A stretch of DNA of 64,000 nt from Caryophanales bacterium UBA4855 (GCA_002399785.1 DHEH01000002.1:62001-126000); one strand, 5' to 3'. Counted from the stretch's first letter, positions 47,522-56,486 are shown. Made by a program: numbers and translations. The notes: generated from the letters alone by a model not told the origin.

Positions 47522-48142
47522 TTATCTCCCATCTATCGATTTCAATATTTCAGTTTCTTTAAAACTAATGACTTTTACTTTAAACAAGAATTTTGATTCG
47601 AGTTCATCTAAATCTAAATCTTTCGTTGCTAAAAAATCTATCTGTATTTTAACATTAAATTCTAAATGTACTAAATCAAAATGATTAATTTTTAAATAAT
47701 GTTTAAAAAGATCAAATTTGCTTTGATCAACTTCAACTCTAACGGCCAATTTCTCTTCCAAAAGAAATTTAGGGGCCTTATCAACTGTTTCGCTTGCAAT
47801 TTCTACATACGTTCTCAATAATCTTCCAGAACCAAGTAAAGTTCCGCCAAAATAACGAACAACAATTAATAAAACATTAGTTAAATTGTTTCTATTTAAA
47901 ATATCTAACATTGGTTTGCCTGCAGTTCCACTCGGTTCGCCGTCATCACTAAATTTTTGATTATTTTTTAAAACATAAGCATAACAATAATGTCTGGCTT
48001 TAGGAAATTCCTTTTTATATTCTTTTAATGTTGCTTTTAATAAGTTTGCATCAAAAAAAGGCACAATTATTCCAATAAACTTCGATTTTAGAACAGAAAT
48101 TTCACTAATATTTTCGTTTTTTATAGTACATGTATTTTCCAT
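47522..48142 (-). CDS. YigZ/IMPACT family protein
   Basis: 206-residue protein of the YigZ (UPF0029) family, whose biochemical role is unsettled; the eukaryotic relative IMPACT binds translation factors. The signature FSDDGEPSGTAGKPML and VRYFGGTLLGSGRLLRTY is intact, and the C-terminal DUF1949-like ferredoxin fold follows. First gene of a five-gene leftward operon; shares a promoter region with the divergent zinc-ribbon CPBP gene. Confidence 0.9.
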   Translation of the reverse strand: MENTCTIKNENISEISVLKSKFIGIIVPFFDANLLKATLKEYKKEFPKARHYCYAYVLKNNQKFSDDGEPSGTAGKPMLDILNRNNLTNVLLIVVRYFGGTLLGSGRLLRTYVEIASETVDKAPKFLLEEKLAVRVEVDQSKFDLFKHYLKINHFDLVHLEFNVKIQIDFLATKDLDLDELESKFLFKVKVISFKETEILKSIDGR

Positions 48143-48189
48143 ACATAAAATATTGTATTTAATATATAATATGAAAGCAAAGTAAAATT

Positions 48190-49101
48190 ATGAACGAAAA
48201 AATTAAATGTAAAAAATGCGGATTGCTAATCGATGAAGATTCTAATATCTGTCCTTATTGTGGATTTCCTGTCCATCATGAAGATGAAGATAAAACCGAG
48301 CCTCTTAAAGGTGAAGTTGTTGAACACCCTCACCATCAAGAAACTCAAAAAAGGAGCTTCAATCCTTTTCAGTTTGAATCACGTGAATTTAAAACATCGA
48401 TTTATAAACAAATTGTTTGTTTTTTGATTGGTTTTGTTGGCTTACAATTAATCAGTTTACTTATTAGTGTAATAATTAAAGCCGTAAATCCTTATTATTT
48501 ACTAACAATTACATATCAAGGAATGGTAAATTTTGCTATTTATAGTATCTTGTTTGGTGTACTCCTTCTAGTTATTAATAAAGAACTTATTCCACTATTA
48601 AATGATTTTAAAATTCCAAAAACTTGGCTCAATGGTATCGGAAACGGTTTTATTTTAATTGTAGTTTCTACTATTGTATCTATGATATTTAATTTAATGG
48701 CTACTGCTATTCTTGGTAGTTCGTCAGTTAATAATAATGAAGCCGGCATCAATTCTATTCAATCGGTTTATCCATTTGCCTCAATAATTATATTTGGAAT
48801 TATTGGTCCAATATGCGAAGAAATAACCTATAGACTCGGCTTTTTCTCTTTATTAAAAAGAGCAAATAGAGTAGTAGCTTACGTTGGGGTAGCAATCTTA
48901 TTCGGATTAATTCATTTTGATTACTCTACCACAGGAGCGGCTTTAGCAAATGAATTTTTCAACCTTCCTTCTTATATTGTTGCTGGTGTATTATTATCAT
49001 ATTTTTACGATAAATATGGACTATCAAATTCAATATTAGCCCACATTACAAATAACCTTTTCGCTATAATTGTTGGGTTAATTACCACAAGATTAATATA
49101 A
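48190..49101 (+). CDS. Zinc-ribbon plus CPBP intramembrane metalloprotease
   Basis: An N-terminal zinc ribbon (KCKKCGLLIDEDSNICPYCG) is joined by an acidic linker to eight or so helices. The CPBP/CAAX-protease motifs are present: EExxxR as CEEITYRLGFF, FxxxH as FGLIHFD and HxxxN as HITNN. The family includes prenyl-protein proteases and bacteriocin self-immunity proteins. No ribosome site; a TATAAT box (48165-48170) gives a short leader of about 13 nt. Its stop overlaps the next start (TAATG). Confidence 0.85.
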   Translation: MNEKIKCKKCGLLIDEDSNICPYCGFPVHHEDEDKTEPLKGEVVEHPHHQETQKRSFNPFQFESREFKTSIYKQIVCFLIGFVGLQLISLLISVIIKAVNPYYLLTITYQGMVNFAIYSILFGVLLLVINKELIPLLNDFKIPKTWLNGIGNGFILIVVSTIVSMIFNLMATAILGSSSVNNNEAGINSIQSVYPFASIIIFGIIGPICEEITYRLGFFSLLKRANRVVAYVGVAILFGLIHFDYSTTGAALANEFFNLPSYIVAGVLLSYFYDKYGLSNSILAHITNNLFAIIVGLITTRLI

Positions 49102-50021
49102 TGAAAAAGAAATGGCTTTTCCTGAATAATTTGAGTCTAAAAATTATTGCATGTGTTGCAATGACTCTTGATCATCTCGGAATTTTTTTAGATTTTTATT
49201 TAACTGATGCCTCTTACGAACCATTTATTACTGCTTTAAGAATTATTGGAAGAATCGCCTTACCAATATTTGTTTATTTAGTTTTTGAAGGTTGCAGAAA
49301 AACTAAAGATATTAAAAAATATCTTATGCGTCTTGGCATCGCTTCTCTAATTTTATATTTATTGATCATTTTAACTTTCGTTATTGCACCCAATATTGGT
49401 TTCGAGTTTGGAACGGGATTCTTTTTAGAAAACATATTTTTTACAATGTTTTTATTAGTACTAACATATTACTCTTTATTCAAAAAGACGAGGGCTTGGC
49501 AAGGGTTTTTGATAATTATTCCTATATTATTCGTTGTTGGTGGATTCATTTATGAAGTCGCTTCCCAAAACGGAGCTTTCAAATATGCAACACAATTTCA
49601 AGGCTTCATTGACGGAATTATGCCTCAATATCAATTTGAAGCTTTAATTATGTTTTTAATAGTTGCCTTTTCAAACTTTTTCTACGAAAAAAATGTTAAA
49701 AAATCTTTAGGAATTGAAGGCGAACAATTCAAAGCAGTTGTTGATTCAGACCAATCTCAAATATATCGAAACATTATGATGATTATAGGAACTATCATTG
49801 TTTCCTTAATTTGTGAAGGATTAACATATGTTACTAATATTGGCCAATATTTAATTAATGCTGAAATAAGACAGAAAGAAGCTTGGTTTTTAATCGCGTC
49901 ATTATTCATCATCTTTTATAATGGAAAACTTGGTCCATCAAACAAAATTACTAAATATGGATTTTACATTTATTATCCAATGCATATTGGTCTACTTGCA
50001 TTAATTTTCATGCTAATATAA
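49101..50021 (+). CDS. TraX-family membrane protein
   Basis: Polytopic membrane protein of 306 residues. The N-terminal LKIIACVAMTLDHLGIFL and LRIIGRIALPIFVYLVFEGC with KYLMRLG, and the C-terminal FYIYYPMHIGLLAL, match the TraX family, named for the F-pilin acetylase; chromosomal members are acyltransferase-like proteins of uncertain substrate. Overlaps the upstream gene, so translation is coupled. Confidence 0.85.
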   Translation: MKKKWLFLNNLSLKIIACVAMTLDHLGIFLDFYLTDASYEPFITALRIIGRIALPIFVYLVFEGCRKTKDIKKYLMRLGIASLILYLLIILTFVIAPNIGFEFGTGFFLENIFFTMFLLVLTYYSLFKKTRAWQGFLIIIPILFVVGGFIYEVASQNGAFKYATQFQGFIDGIMPQYQFEALIMFLIVAFSNFFYEKNVKKSLGIEGEQFKAVVDSDQSQIYRNIMMIIGTIIVSLICEGLTYVTNIGQYLINAEIRQKEAWFLIASLFIIFYNGKLGPSNKITKYGFYIYYPMHIGLLALIFMLI

Positions 50022-50039
50022 TGGCATGGAGGAAAAATT

Positions 50040-50342
50040 ATGTTAATACATTTAACGAAAAAAGATAATTTTGACGAATTAATTAAAGAAGGCGATACTA
50101 TTGTAGATTTCTTTGCAACTTGGTGTGGACCATGCAAAATGCTTGCTCCAGAACTTGAAGAACTTGCTAGCGAACATCCAGAAATAAAGGTAATTAAAGT
50201 TGATGTCGATGAATTCAACGAATTAGCCGGAAGATTTGGAATTAGAGCCGTTCCAACACTTATTGTGTTTAATAATGGCGTTGCTACTAAGCAATCAATG
50301 GGCTATATGGATAAAAACGCCGTTCTCGGATTAGTAAAATAA
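50040..50342 (+). CDS. trxA: Thioredoxin
   Basis: Complete 100-residue thioredoxin with the active site ATWCGPCKM (about 27-35), the buried Asp in IVDFFATW, and the cis-Pro loop GIRAVPTLIVF. GGAGG lies 8 bases before the ATG. It follows the TraX gene by 18 bases and probably ends that transcript. Its stop abuts the convergent glycosyltransferase stop, with no terminator visible between them. Confidence 0.95.
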   Translation: MLIHLTKKDNFDELIKEGDTIVDFFATWCGPCKMLAPELEELASEHPEIKVIKVDVDEFNELAGRFGIRAVPTLIVFNNGVATKQSMGYMDKNAVLGLVK

Positions 50343-51485
50343 TTATCTTTTATCAAACTCGGAATTTATTAATTTAATCCACTTAGGTTTTATTAAATCA
50401 ATATTCCATAAGAAACTTCTTTTATAGGAAGTTTCTTTTATTTTAATAAGTTTTTCCTTATCAGAAAGAATTTCGATTATCTTGTCAGCATATTCTTTAA
50501 CCCCTCCATCAATTAAATATCCATCAATTTCATTTTCAATAATTTCATTAGTTGAGTCACCAATATTACGCATTATTGTTGGTACACTTTGAGAACTAGC
50601 CTCTATTTTTACTAGCGGAAACCCTTCATAAACAGAAGTCATAAGAAGTAAATCAGATTCTAAAAATTTACTTTGAATATCTTTTGTAGGTTCGTTAACT
50701 GCTACGCAATCATCTAATTTATTATCCTTTATATATAAAAAGACTTTTTCTAATAAAGGACCTGATCCATAAATATTTAAATGAAAACCAAAACTTCTAT
50801 CCTTAAGGGACTTAGCAATTTCAAGAGCCATTATCGGATTTTTTTGTTCACATAAACGACCAACAAAGATTATATTATTATTATGGTATGCTAAATTTAA
50901 TGTTGATCTAAAACGACAAGGATTAAAAATATAATCGATTTCGCAATTAAACTTCTTTTTGGAGTTTATTACTTTATCAAATGTTTCTTTTGATAAAACT
51001 ATGAATTTGTCTGGCTTTTTAATTAAAAGAAAACCAAAACGAACCGGTAAAGAATTAAGATGAGAAAAATTGTAATTATAATGATAGATTTTTTTGATAT
51101 TGTTTGGTGATAAAAAATAACTATCATACTCAGTACAAATCAATACATTATCACCCACCATTTGCTTAATCTTTCTTTTAATAGATTTTTTCTTGATGAA
51201 GAACCAATAAAAAACTCGAAATGCTAATTTAATGTTTTTGAAAGGATGAAATCCCCTTATCTTAATGAATGATTGATCGCAAGTTGTTACTTCGCTAGGA
51301 ATGCCAATACTATAAATTTTCACTCTAGAATCGATGTCATACAAACATCCACCTTCATTATTTGAAGTGGTAATTAAAGTAATATCAAAAACATCACATA
51401 GATTATTAATTAAATTAATAGTTAGGCTTTCAGTGCCACCTATTTTATCGGTTTGCTGAATCCACCAAAATAATTTTTTCTTCAT
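50343..51485 (-). CDS. GT4-type glycosyltransferase
   Basis: Cytoplasmic retaining glycosyltransferase. The N-terminal GGTESLTINLINNL donor/acceptor loop, the central IIFVGRLCEQKNPIMALEIAKSL and the E-x7-E region SVYEGFPLVKIEASSQSVP are typical of GT4 (Glycos_transf_1). It may modify a glycolipid or surface polysaccharide. ATG 51485 follows a TATAAT box by six bases with no ribosome site, so the mRNA is predicted to be leaderless. Confidence 0.9.
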   Translation of the reverse strand: MKKKLFWWIQQTDKIGGTESLTINLINNLCDVFDITLITTSNNEGGCLYDIDSRVKIYSIGIPSEVTTCDQSFIKIRGFHPFKNIKLAFRVFYWFFIKKKSIKRKIKQMVGDNVLICTEYDSYFLSPNNIKKIYHYNYNFSHLNSLPVRFGFLLIKKPDKFIVLSKETFDKVINSKKKFNCEIDYIFNPCRFRSTLNLAYHNNNIIFVGRLCEQKNPIMALEIAKSLKDRSFGFHLNIYGSGPLLEKVFLYIKDNKLDDCVAVNEPTKDIQSKFLESDLLLMTSVYEGFPLVKIEASSQSVPTIMRNIGDSTNEIIENEIDGYLIDGGVKEYADKIIEILSDKEKLIKIKETSYKRSFLWNIDLIKPKWIKLINSEFDKR

Positions 51486-51491
51486 TTAAAA

Positions 51492-51497
51492 ATTATA
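51492..51497 (-). promoter_or_regulatory. -10 box (extended) of a leaderless glycosyltransferase mRNA
   Basis: TGATATAAT on the minus strand (TATAAT 51492-51497), then TTTTAA and ATG. No convincing -35 box. Confidence 0.55.
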
Positions 51498-51507
51498 TCA
51501 CTAAATA

Positions 51508-51536
51508 TTGAAAAACTATTTTATGTCGCATATAAT
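51508..51536 (+). promoter_or_regulatory. Promoter of tRNA-Gly
   Basis: TTGAAA (51508-51513), a 17-base spacer and TATAAT (51531-51536); the tRNA begins 9 bases later. Confidence 0.8.
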
Positions 51537-51545
51537 AATAACCAC

Positions 51546-51619
51546 GCAGGTGTAGTTTAATGGTAGAGCATCAGCCTTCCAAGCTGATTACGCGGGTTCG
51601 ATTCCCGTCACCTGCTCCA
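51546..51619 (+). tRNA. tRNA-Gly (anticodon TCC)
   Basis: 74-nt cloverleaf with encoded CCA: acceptor GCAGGTG/CACCTGC, anticodon stem TCAGC/GCTGA around CTTCCAA, T arm GCGGG-TTCGATT-CCCGT. It reads GGA. Confidence 0.97.
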
Positions 51620-51632
51620 TTTTTAAAAATTT

Positions 51633-51656
51633 ACCCATCCAAAAGATGGGTTTTTA
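51633..51656 (+). terminator. Terminator of tRNA-Gly
   Basis: ACCCATC / GATGGGT, 7 bp with the loop CAAAA, followed by T5. Confidence 0.85.
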
Positions 51657-51690
51657 TTTAAAATAAATACCAATTTATAAAAATATTAAA

Positions 51691-51696
51691 TATAAT
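51691..51696 (+). promoter_or_regulatory. -10 box of a leaderless rdgB mRNA
   Basis: TATAAT, then TCTTTT and ATG at 51703. No clear -35 box. Confidence 0.5.
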
Positions 51697-51702
51697 TCTT
51701 TT

Positions 51703-52311
51703 ATGAACAAAAACGAATCAAAAACACTAGACGTATTGCTTGGAACTTCTAACGAAGGAAAAGTCAAAGAATTCCAAGATATATTTACCGGTTATAATAT
51801 TAAATTTCATAGTCTTAAAGAATTTAATTTAAAGTGTGATTTCGATGAAAACGGATGCACTTACGAGGAGAACGCTTTAATAAAAGCAAATGCTTTAAAA
51901 GGTCTTACTAAACTACCAATTATTACCGATGATTCTGGTATTGAAATAGAGGCTTTAGGAGATCATTATCCAGGCATCTTTTCGCATCGATATGCAACAA
52001 ATAACGGGGGTTTTGCAAGGAATAATCAAAATTTATGCAAGAATTATCCTGGTTCAAAAGCAAAATTTTCATGTTGCATTTGTCTTGTTTTTCCAAATCA
52101 AAAACCAATATTTTTTTATGGAGAAATCAAAGGAAAACTCGCCGATTCTATCTCGGGAAAAGAAGGTTTTGGATACGACCCGATCTTTATTCCAGATGGT
52201 TTCAATCAAACTTTTGCTCAAATTAACGAAATTACTAAAAACAGCATTTCCCATAGAGGAAATGCTGCTAAATTATTAATTAAATATCTTAAAAAGAATA
52301 AGCTTATTTAG
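51703..52311 (+). CDS. rdgB: XTP/dITP diphosphatase (RdgB/HAM1)
   Basis: House-cleaning enzyme that hydrolyses non-canonical purine nucleotides to monophosphates. The motifs LLGTSNEGKVKEF, DDSGIEIEAL, YPGIFSHRYA, GKEGFGYDPIFIP and SHRGNAAKLL are complete. 202 residues is normal. ATG 51703 has no ribosome site and follows the -10 box by six bases. The last 8 bases overlap the convergent zinc-ribbon gene. Confidence 0.95.
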   Translation: MNKNESKTLDVLLGTSNEGKVKEFQDIFTGYNIKFHSLKEFNLKCDFDENGCTYEENALIKANALKGLTKLPIITDDSGIEIEALGDHYPGIFSHRYATNNGGFARNNQNLCKNYPGSKAKFSCCICLVFPNQKPIFFYGEIKGKLADSISGKEGFGYDPIFIPDGFNQTFAQINEITKNSISHRGNAAKLLIKYLKKNKLI

Positions 52312-53233
52312 TCATTTTATAAAAAATAAAATACGCAACCGCTAATAATGCGACCGGAATTAATCCGCACCACATAATAATATTATTTTTGGTAATAGCA
52401 CCAGTTATAAACAAAACTAAAGCAACAATCAGCAAAATACCAAAAATTACAAAAAATATTCCTCTCATTTTTAAGAATTTTTCGTCCGGAACAATAACAA
52501 CTAAAGTTTCAGGTTCCTCATAATCAATAGTTTTGACATTATTTTTTGTTTCTGTTCCGTCAAATTGTACATCACCAATCAAGTTAACATTATAAAGATT
52601 GTTTTTTCTTTGCTCCAAAGCCTTAAGGTTTTCATAAAAATTAGAAAGAAAATCATGCTTATCTTTTTTAAATTCATCAAACACTTCTTCATCAAGAAGT
52701 TCAAAGGAACTATCAAGGAATTTCATTAAACTAATCGAATCTTGGACACCTTTAACATAGTAATCAAAGTATTCTTTTTTTAAAAAAGTCCCGTCAATCA
52801 TAAGTCTTTTTTCTAAAATAGAAAAAAAGTAACGAATTTGATTTTCCATATCAGAAATAAAATTTAGAAACAAAAAGGTATTTTCCTTATCTAAAGCAAT
52901 ATCATAAGAATTGATAAGTTCAATAACATCTAAAAAACAAATATTATCAAACGATTGACCATATATTTTGTTTAAAGCCATTCCAATAATTGAAGATAAA
53001 TCATTTGGTCTAAGTTCTAAACAACTTTTGTAGGTATTGTGGCCCGCTTCATGATCTGTTGAATTATACGTTAATTTATAAGCGTATTTAGATAACTGAC
53101 TATATTTTTTATCAATTAATTCTTTACCTTGCGAAAATGTAAAAGTGGCTCCACACTTAGAACAAAAAACATTTGGTTTTTCAGGATCAGCATCAATAAT
53201 TTTCCCACATTCGGGACATATAACTTTTTTCAT
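52304..53233 (-). CDS. Zinc-ribbon membrane protein of unknown function
   Basis: N-terminal zinc ribbon MKKVICPECGKIIDA...VFCSKCG, a helical, acidic middle domain (about 45-235) and two C-terminal helices (about 262-282 and 288-305). This layout recurs in Bacillota as a membrane-tethered zinc ribbon without known role. The start is ATG 53233: TATAAT lies six bases before it and there is no ribosome site, so the mRNA is predicted to be leaderless; the longer frame's N-terminus would lie inside the promoter. Confidence 0.7.
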   Translation of the reverse strand: MKKVICPECGKIIDADPEKPNVFCSKCGATFTFSQGKELIDKKYSQLSKYAYKLTYNSTDHEAGHNTYKSCLELRPNDLSSIIGMALNKIYGQSFDNICFLDVIELINSYDIALDKENTFLFLNFISDMENQIRYFFSILEKRLMIDGTFLKKEYFDYYVKGVQDSISLMKFLDSSFELLDEEVFDEFKKDKHDFLSNFYENLKALEQRKNNLYNVNLIGDVQFDGTETKNNVKTIDYEEPETLVVIVPDEKFLKMRGIFFVIFGILLIVALVLFITGAITKNNIIMWCGLIPVALLAVAYFIFYKMTK

Positions 53234-53239
53234 ACGCTT

Positions 53240-53245
53240 ATTATA
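53240..53245 (-). promoter_or_regulatory. -10 box of a leaderless zinc-ribbon gene mRNA
   Basis: TATAAT on the minus strand, then AAGCGT and ATG 53233. It lies just past the terminator of the ImmA/IrrE gene. Confidence 0.55.
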
Positions 53246-53260
53246 TATTATTAAAATAAA

Positions 53261-53288
53261 TGAAAACACTAAAAATCAATTTTTAGTG
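53261..53288 (-). terminator. Terminator of the XRE-ImmA operon
   Basis: AACACTAAAAAT / ATTTTTAGTGTT, about 12 bp with a 2-4 nt loop, followed by a T-rich tract on the minus strand. Confidence 0.8.
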
Positions 53289-53300
53289 TTTAATTTTAAA

Positions 53301-53329
53301 ATATCCTTAGCAAATCCCTGTTATTTTTA
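53301..53329 (-). repeat. Stop-proximal 3'-UTR motif, copy 2
   Basis: The minus strand reads AACAGGGATTTGCTAAGGAT, starting 6 bases after the ImmA/IrrE stop codon and 12 bases before its terminator. Confidence 0.65.
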
Positions 53330-54010
53330 AAAACGAACAGCATTTATTCTTGCATCAATCTCTTCAGAATCAGCAATTGTTTCAATTACCATATTGCTAG
53401 ATCCACTATCAATCATAAACTTTGCAATATCAACACTCTTAACTTCAAACAAAGCATTTACATCTATTTTATCTTTTATCGAATTAATCTTTCTGTAAGT
53501 TGCACATTCAGGAGAAACAAAAAATTGTGTTTCTATTTCTTTTTCATTTAATTTTTGACATATACGTTCCGGAATTAAAATATAACCAGCCAATCTATTG
53601 GCTTGCCATTCAGGATCAGAAAAACTTTGTATTCCTTTACCGTCATCATCTTTTAATTTAGGTTTTCTATTTGTAACTTGCATCAAAAACATGTGAGAAA
53701 ATTCATGAGTTAAAGTAAATCTCGATCTAGGGTCCACTTTAGCTGAATCATATTGACTGCTTTTAATAAAAATTGTGTTTTCCAAATAAGAATAAAAAGC
53801 TAATTGTGTCTCTCCATCAAACATATTGTCATCATCTTCAACAACTTGATAAGAAAAGTCATTAAACATAGGTTCGTCCATTGCTAAATCTAAAACCTTT
53901 AAAATAGGAAACTCTTCAGTTTCCTTTATATTAAATACTTTTCTAATTACATCGGCATATTTAATTAATTGTTTCTTATTTGTCGGCGCACAAAAACATA
54001 ATTGACTCAT
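53327..54010 (-). CDS. ImmA/IrrE-family metallopeptidase
   Basis: Cytoplasmic zinc peptidase that, in characterised systems, cleaves a partner XRE-type repressor. The zinc motif is FTLTHEFSHMFLM (HExxH intact), with the downstream EWQANRLAGYILIP segment supplying the third ligand Glu. It lies 3 bases after its XRE partner, the classical arrangement. The C-terminal 40 residues are variable. In this organism it could relieve repression on stress or control a lost mobile element (inference). Confidence 0.88.
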   Translation of the reverse strand: MSQLCFCAPTNKKQLIKYADVIRKVFNIKETEEFPILKVLDLAMDEPMFNDFSYQVVEDDDNMFDGETQLAFYSYLENTIFIKSSQYDSAKVDPRSRFTLTHEFSHMFLMQVTNRKPKLKDDDGKGIQSFSDPEWQANRLAGYILIPERICQKLNEKEIETQFFVSPECATYRKINSIKDKIDVNALFEVKSVDIAKFMIDSGSSNMVIETIADSEEIDARINAVRF

Positions 54011-54013
54011 TTA

Positions 54014-54394
54014 TTAGTCACCAGTATTCTTATTTTTCTTTTCTTCAGCATCAAGAAGTTTTTGAAGTTTAGCTAATAAATCTGGATCAGCATTTTTAAT
54101 GTTACGTGCAAATTTTATAGAAACATCTTGTTGTTCATTTGAAAAATTACCAATTTCAATATTAACTTCGTTTTTAGCAAGAGAAACTATTCTATCCAAC
54201 TCGCTAATTTCGTTTTTTGTTAAATTATATTGTTTGCTTAAAATTTTAATCCATTTATCTGGAAAAACACGCTTACCACATTCTACTGAAGATACATAAG
54301 CAGAACTTACATTTAATTTTGCTGCCATATCTTTTAATGTTTCGTCGTGATCAACTCTTAAATGTCTTAAATATTTCCCAATTTCAGTAATCAT
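54014..54394 (-). CDS. XRE-family helix-turn-helix regulator
   Basis: 126-residue DNA-binding protein: HTH_3 domain (about 5-60; LKDMAAKLNVSSAYVSSVEC) and a helical, charged C-terminus, probably the oligomerisation and cleavage region. Paired with the ImmA/IrrE peptidase. A decayed homologous pair is at 8802-9521. AGAAGGA lies 9 bases before the ATG; the promoter is TTGAAA-17-AATAAT. Probably autoregulated, as usual for this class. Confidence 0.88.
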   Translation of the reverse strand: MITEIGKYLRHLRVDHDETLKDMAAKLNVSSAYVSSVECGKRVFPDKWIKILSKQYNLTKNEISELDRIVSLAKNEVNIEIGNFSNEQQDVSIKFARNIKNADPDLLAKLQKLLDAEEKKNKNTGD

Positions 54395-54415
54395 ATATAA
54401 ATCCTTCTATATCTT

Positions 54416-54444
54416 ATTATTTACAAACTTTCGCCTAATTTCAA
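54416..54444 (-). promoter_or_regulatory. Promoter of the XRE-ImmA operon
   Basis: TTGAAA (54439-54444), a 17-base spacer and AATAAT (54416-54421) on the minus strand; the leader is about 15 nt. Confidence 0.6.
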
Positions 54445-54890
54445 CAAAAATGTTTATTTTTTACAATATTATCATATAACAGCCATTTTATCATAAATTC
54501 TCTTAAATACCATAGTTTTTTTATGAATTATATATGCAAAACAGCATATATAATAAATATAAAATCAAATACTTAAAACCAAAGAAATTGTTATAAAGAT
54601 AATGTTTTATAATTGAATTTTTAAAACACACATAGGATTAACCTTTAGAACTCGATTGATGCTTTGTATAAAAAAGTTGTTGTAAATATCCATCTCTTTT
54701 GATTGTTTTAAAAACCTTCTGTTGAACATTTTTGCGTTTTACATACTTTAGTTCGATACATTTTAATATTATTATTTCAAGTCGCATAAAGGCTAAATTA
54801 GTTGCTTTTCTACATAGGTATGATGTCACATTTGGATGGGGTTGAATCACGACATCGCCCGCCAACTTTGGAAAAATAATCGAAAACAAC
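54445..54890. other. Intergenic stretch without a supported gene
   Basis: About 450 bases between the XRE promoter and the tRNA-Ser terminator. One 84-codon minus frame (54638-54892) has no ribosome site, runs into the terminator and matches no family. No repeat, tRNA fragment or hairpin stands out. Confidence 0.5.
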
Positions 54891-54922
54891 AAAAAAAGAC
54901 TGATATTTATATATCAATCTTT
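54891..54922 (-). terminator. Terminator of tRNA-Ser(GCT)
   Basis: AAAGATTGATAT / ATATCAGTCTTT on the minus strand (12 bp, one G-U) with a 4-nt loop and a T run. Confidence 0.85.
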
Positions 54923-54933
54923 AATTTTAACAA

Positions 54934-55023
54934 TGGCGGAGTAAGAGGGATTCGAACTCTCGCTGCAGTTGCCCGCACTACTTCCTTAGCAGGGAAGCCC
55001 CTTCACCACTTGGGTATTACTCC
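54934..55023 (-). tRNA. tRNA-Ser (anticodon GCT)
   Basis: 90-nt class II tRNA with encoded CCA: acceptor GGAGTAA/TTACTCC, anticodon loop CTGCTAA in the stem CTTCC/GGAAG, long variable arm, T arm with TTCGAAT. It reads AGC and AGT. Confidence 0.96.
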
Positions 55024-55106
55024 ATGGTTGCTTGAATAATATATCATAATAGACTTTAAAAACAAAGAATTTTAATTATCTAAATGTATAGTCTAATTTT
55101 ATTTAA

Positions 55107-55583
55107 TCATCCGACATAAATATCCACAACTTTATCAAATCTTTTTCTTGTTGCATCGTCTAATGGTTCATAAAGGTCTACCATTTTTAATATTACGTCT
55201 TCAGGAACCCGTTTATCTTTAATTCTTTTTTTATTATTCTCTAAATTGAATTTTATATCATTTGTATGAAACATTATTATTTCGTAATAATCAAATTTTT
55301 TTAAATGATCAATATAATAATTACGACGATAATTTTCTAAAAATGTCGAATCCATTATTAAAGTTAAATCATTATACTTATCGTATATTTTGTTACCTTC
55401 TACAATCATTTGGTCATAAATATCATACATATTTTTTGGAAAACGAAGATAAGTTCCGTACATTTGTTTTCTTGTTTCATCACTATCAATATGGACAATA
55501 TTTTTTTCATTCATCAAATTTTCTTTAACATAAGTAGATTTGCCACTACCAGGCAAACCCGCCATAATAATTAATTTTTTCAT
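55107..55583 (-). CDS. AAA_33 P-loop kinase-like protein
   Basis: 158-residue P-loop NTPase resembling polynucleotide or zeta-toxin-type small kinases. Walker A is MAGLPGSGKSTYV (about 7-19), followed by IVHIDSDETRKQMYG (Walker-B-like Asp pair) and LIMDSTFLENYRRNY, the pattern of the AAA_33 family. Substrate unknown. It lies 3 bases after a phosphonate-type permease gene and may share its transcript, but an intrinsic role in phosphonate uptake is not implied. Confidence 0.8.
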   Translation of the reverse strand: MKKLIIMAGLPGSGKSTYVKENLMNEKNIVHIDSDETRKQMYGTYLRFPKNMYDIYDQMIVEGNKIYDKYNDLTLIMDSTFLENYRRNYYIDHLKKFDYYEIIMFHTNDIKFNLENNKKRIKDKRVPEDVILKMVDLYEPLDDATRKRFDKVVDIYVG

Positions 55584-55585
55584 AA

Positions 55586-56485
55586 CTATAATAATTTCTT
55601 TCTTAATATACTAGAAATTATATCAACAAATACAATTAATATAACAACACCAAGTAATAATGGGGTGAGCATTGACCATGTTCCAAACGAAGAATAAACC
55701 CAGATATAGTATCCAATTCCACCAGCACCAACTAAACCTAATAAAGAAGCAGTTCTAACATTTAAATCAAAACGATAAAGAATAACACTTAAAAAGTTTG
55801 GTGCAACTTGAGGAACGACTCCTAATTTAACTCTTGTTAAAAAACTTGCTCCGCATGCATCAAGTGCTTCTAATGGTTGATTATCAACTACATCGAGTTG
55901 TTCCGAATACATTTTTCCAATCATACCAATTGAATGAACCGACAAAACAGCAACACCAGCAAAAGATCCAAAACCAACTACTTTTACCATAATTAATCCA
56001 AAGAGAATTTCTGGAAATGTCTTAATAACAATCAATAATAATTCTGATATTACCGACCATTTCCCAACCATTCTTTTGCTAGCAAAGAAACCAAAAGGAA
56101 TTGCTAATATCGAAGAAATAAGCGTTCCAATAAAAGCAATCGAAAAGGTTTCTATAATTTGATAAATAACCGATTCCGAAAATCTATATTCCCCATATCC
56201 AAAGAAGTACGACCAATTTGGATTGCACATACCTTTCCACAATTCTCCAAGTCTTGTTCCATTAAAATTAATTCCATTCATGAAACTAACATCTACTGAA
56301 AAATAAATGATCACTGCTAAAAAGGCAAAAACAATAATAATGTTATAAATCCATAGCATCGGTCTTTTTGCATAAGCTTCATCTGGAGTTGTACAAGAAA
56401 CTGTATTTTTAATTCTTAAATAATTAAGTAATTTATCCAACTTTTCTTTTATAGTTTCTTTAAAATTATTTTTTTCTTTTTCCAT
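55586..56485 (-). CDS. phnE: PhnE-type ABC transporter permease (second copy)
   Basis: Intact permease of 299 residues with about six helices and the EAA-type loop QPLEALDACGASFLTRVKLGVVPQVAPNFLS (in outline). The motif ALDACGAS...GVVPQ is typical of phosphonate-class permeases. It follows the interrupted permease by one base. With PhnC and PhnD it forms the membrane channel. Confidence 0.9.
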   Translation of the reverse strand: MEKEKNNFKETIKEKLDKLLNYLRIKNTVSCTTPDEAYAKRPMLWIYNIIIVFAFLAVIIYFSVDVSFMNGINFNGTRLGELWKGMCNPNWSYFFGYGEYRFSESVIYQIIETFSIAFIGTLISSILAIPFGFFASKRMVGKWSVISELLLIVIKTFPEILFGLIMVKVVGFGSFAGVAVLSVHSIGMIGKMYSEQLDVVDNQPLEALDACGASFLTRVKLGVVPQVAPNFLSVILYRFDLNVRTASLLGLVGAGGIGYYIWVYSSFGTWSMLTPLLLGVVILIVFVDIISSILRKKLL

Positions 56486-56486
56486 A

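Noticed and set aside
54638..54892. 84-codon frame between tRNA-Ser and the XRE gene
   Set aside because: No ribosome site, no family, and it begins inside the tRNA terminator.
52304..55023. Prophage or integrative element at tRNA-Ser(GCT)
   Set aside because: Only an XRE-ImmA pair is present; there is no integrase, structural gene or repeated tRNA end within the window.
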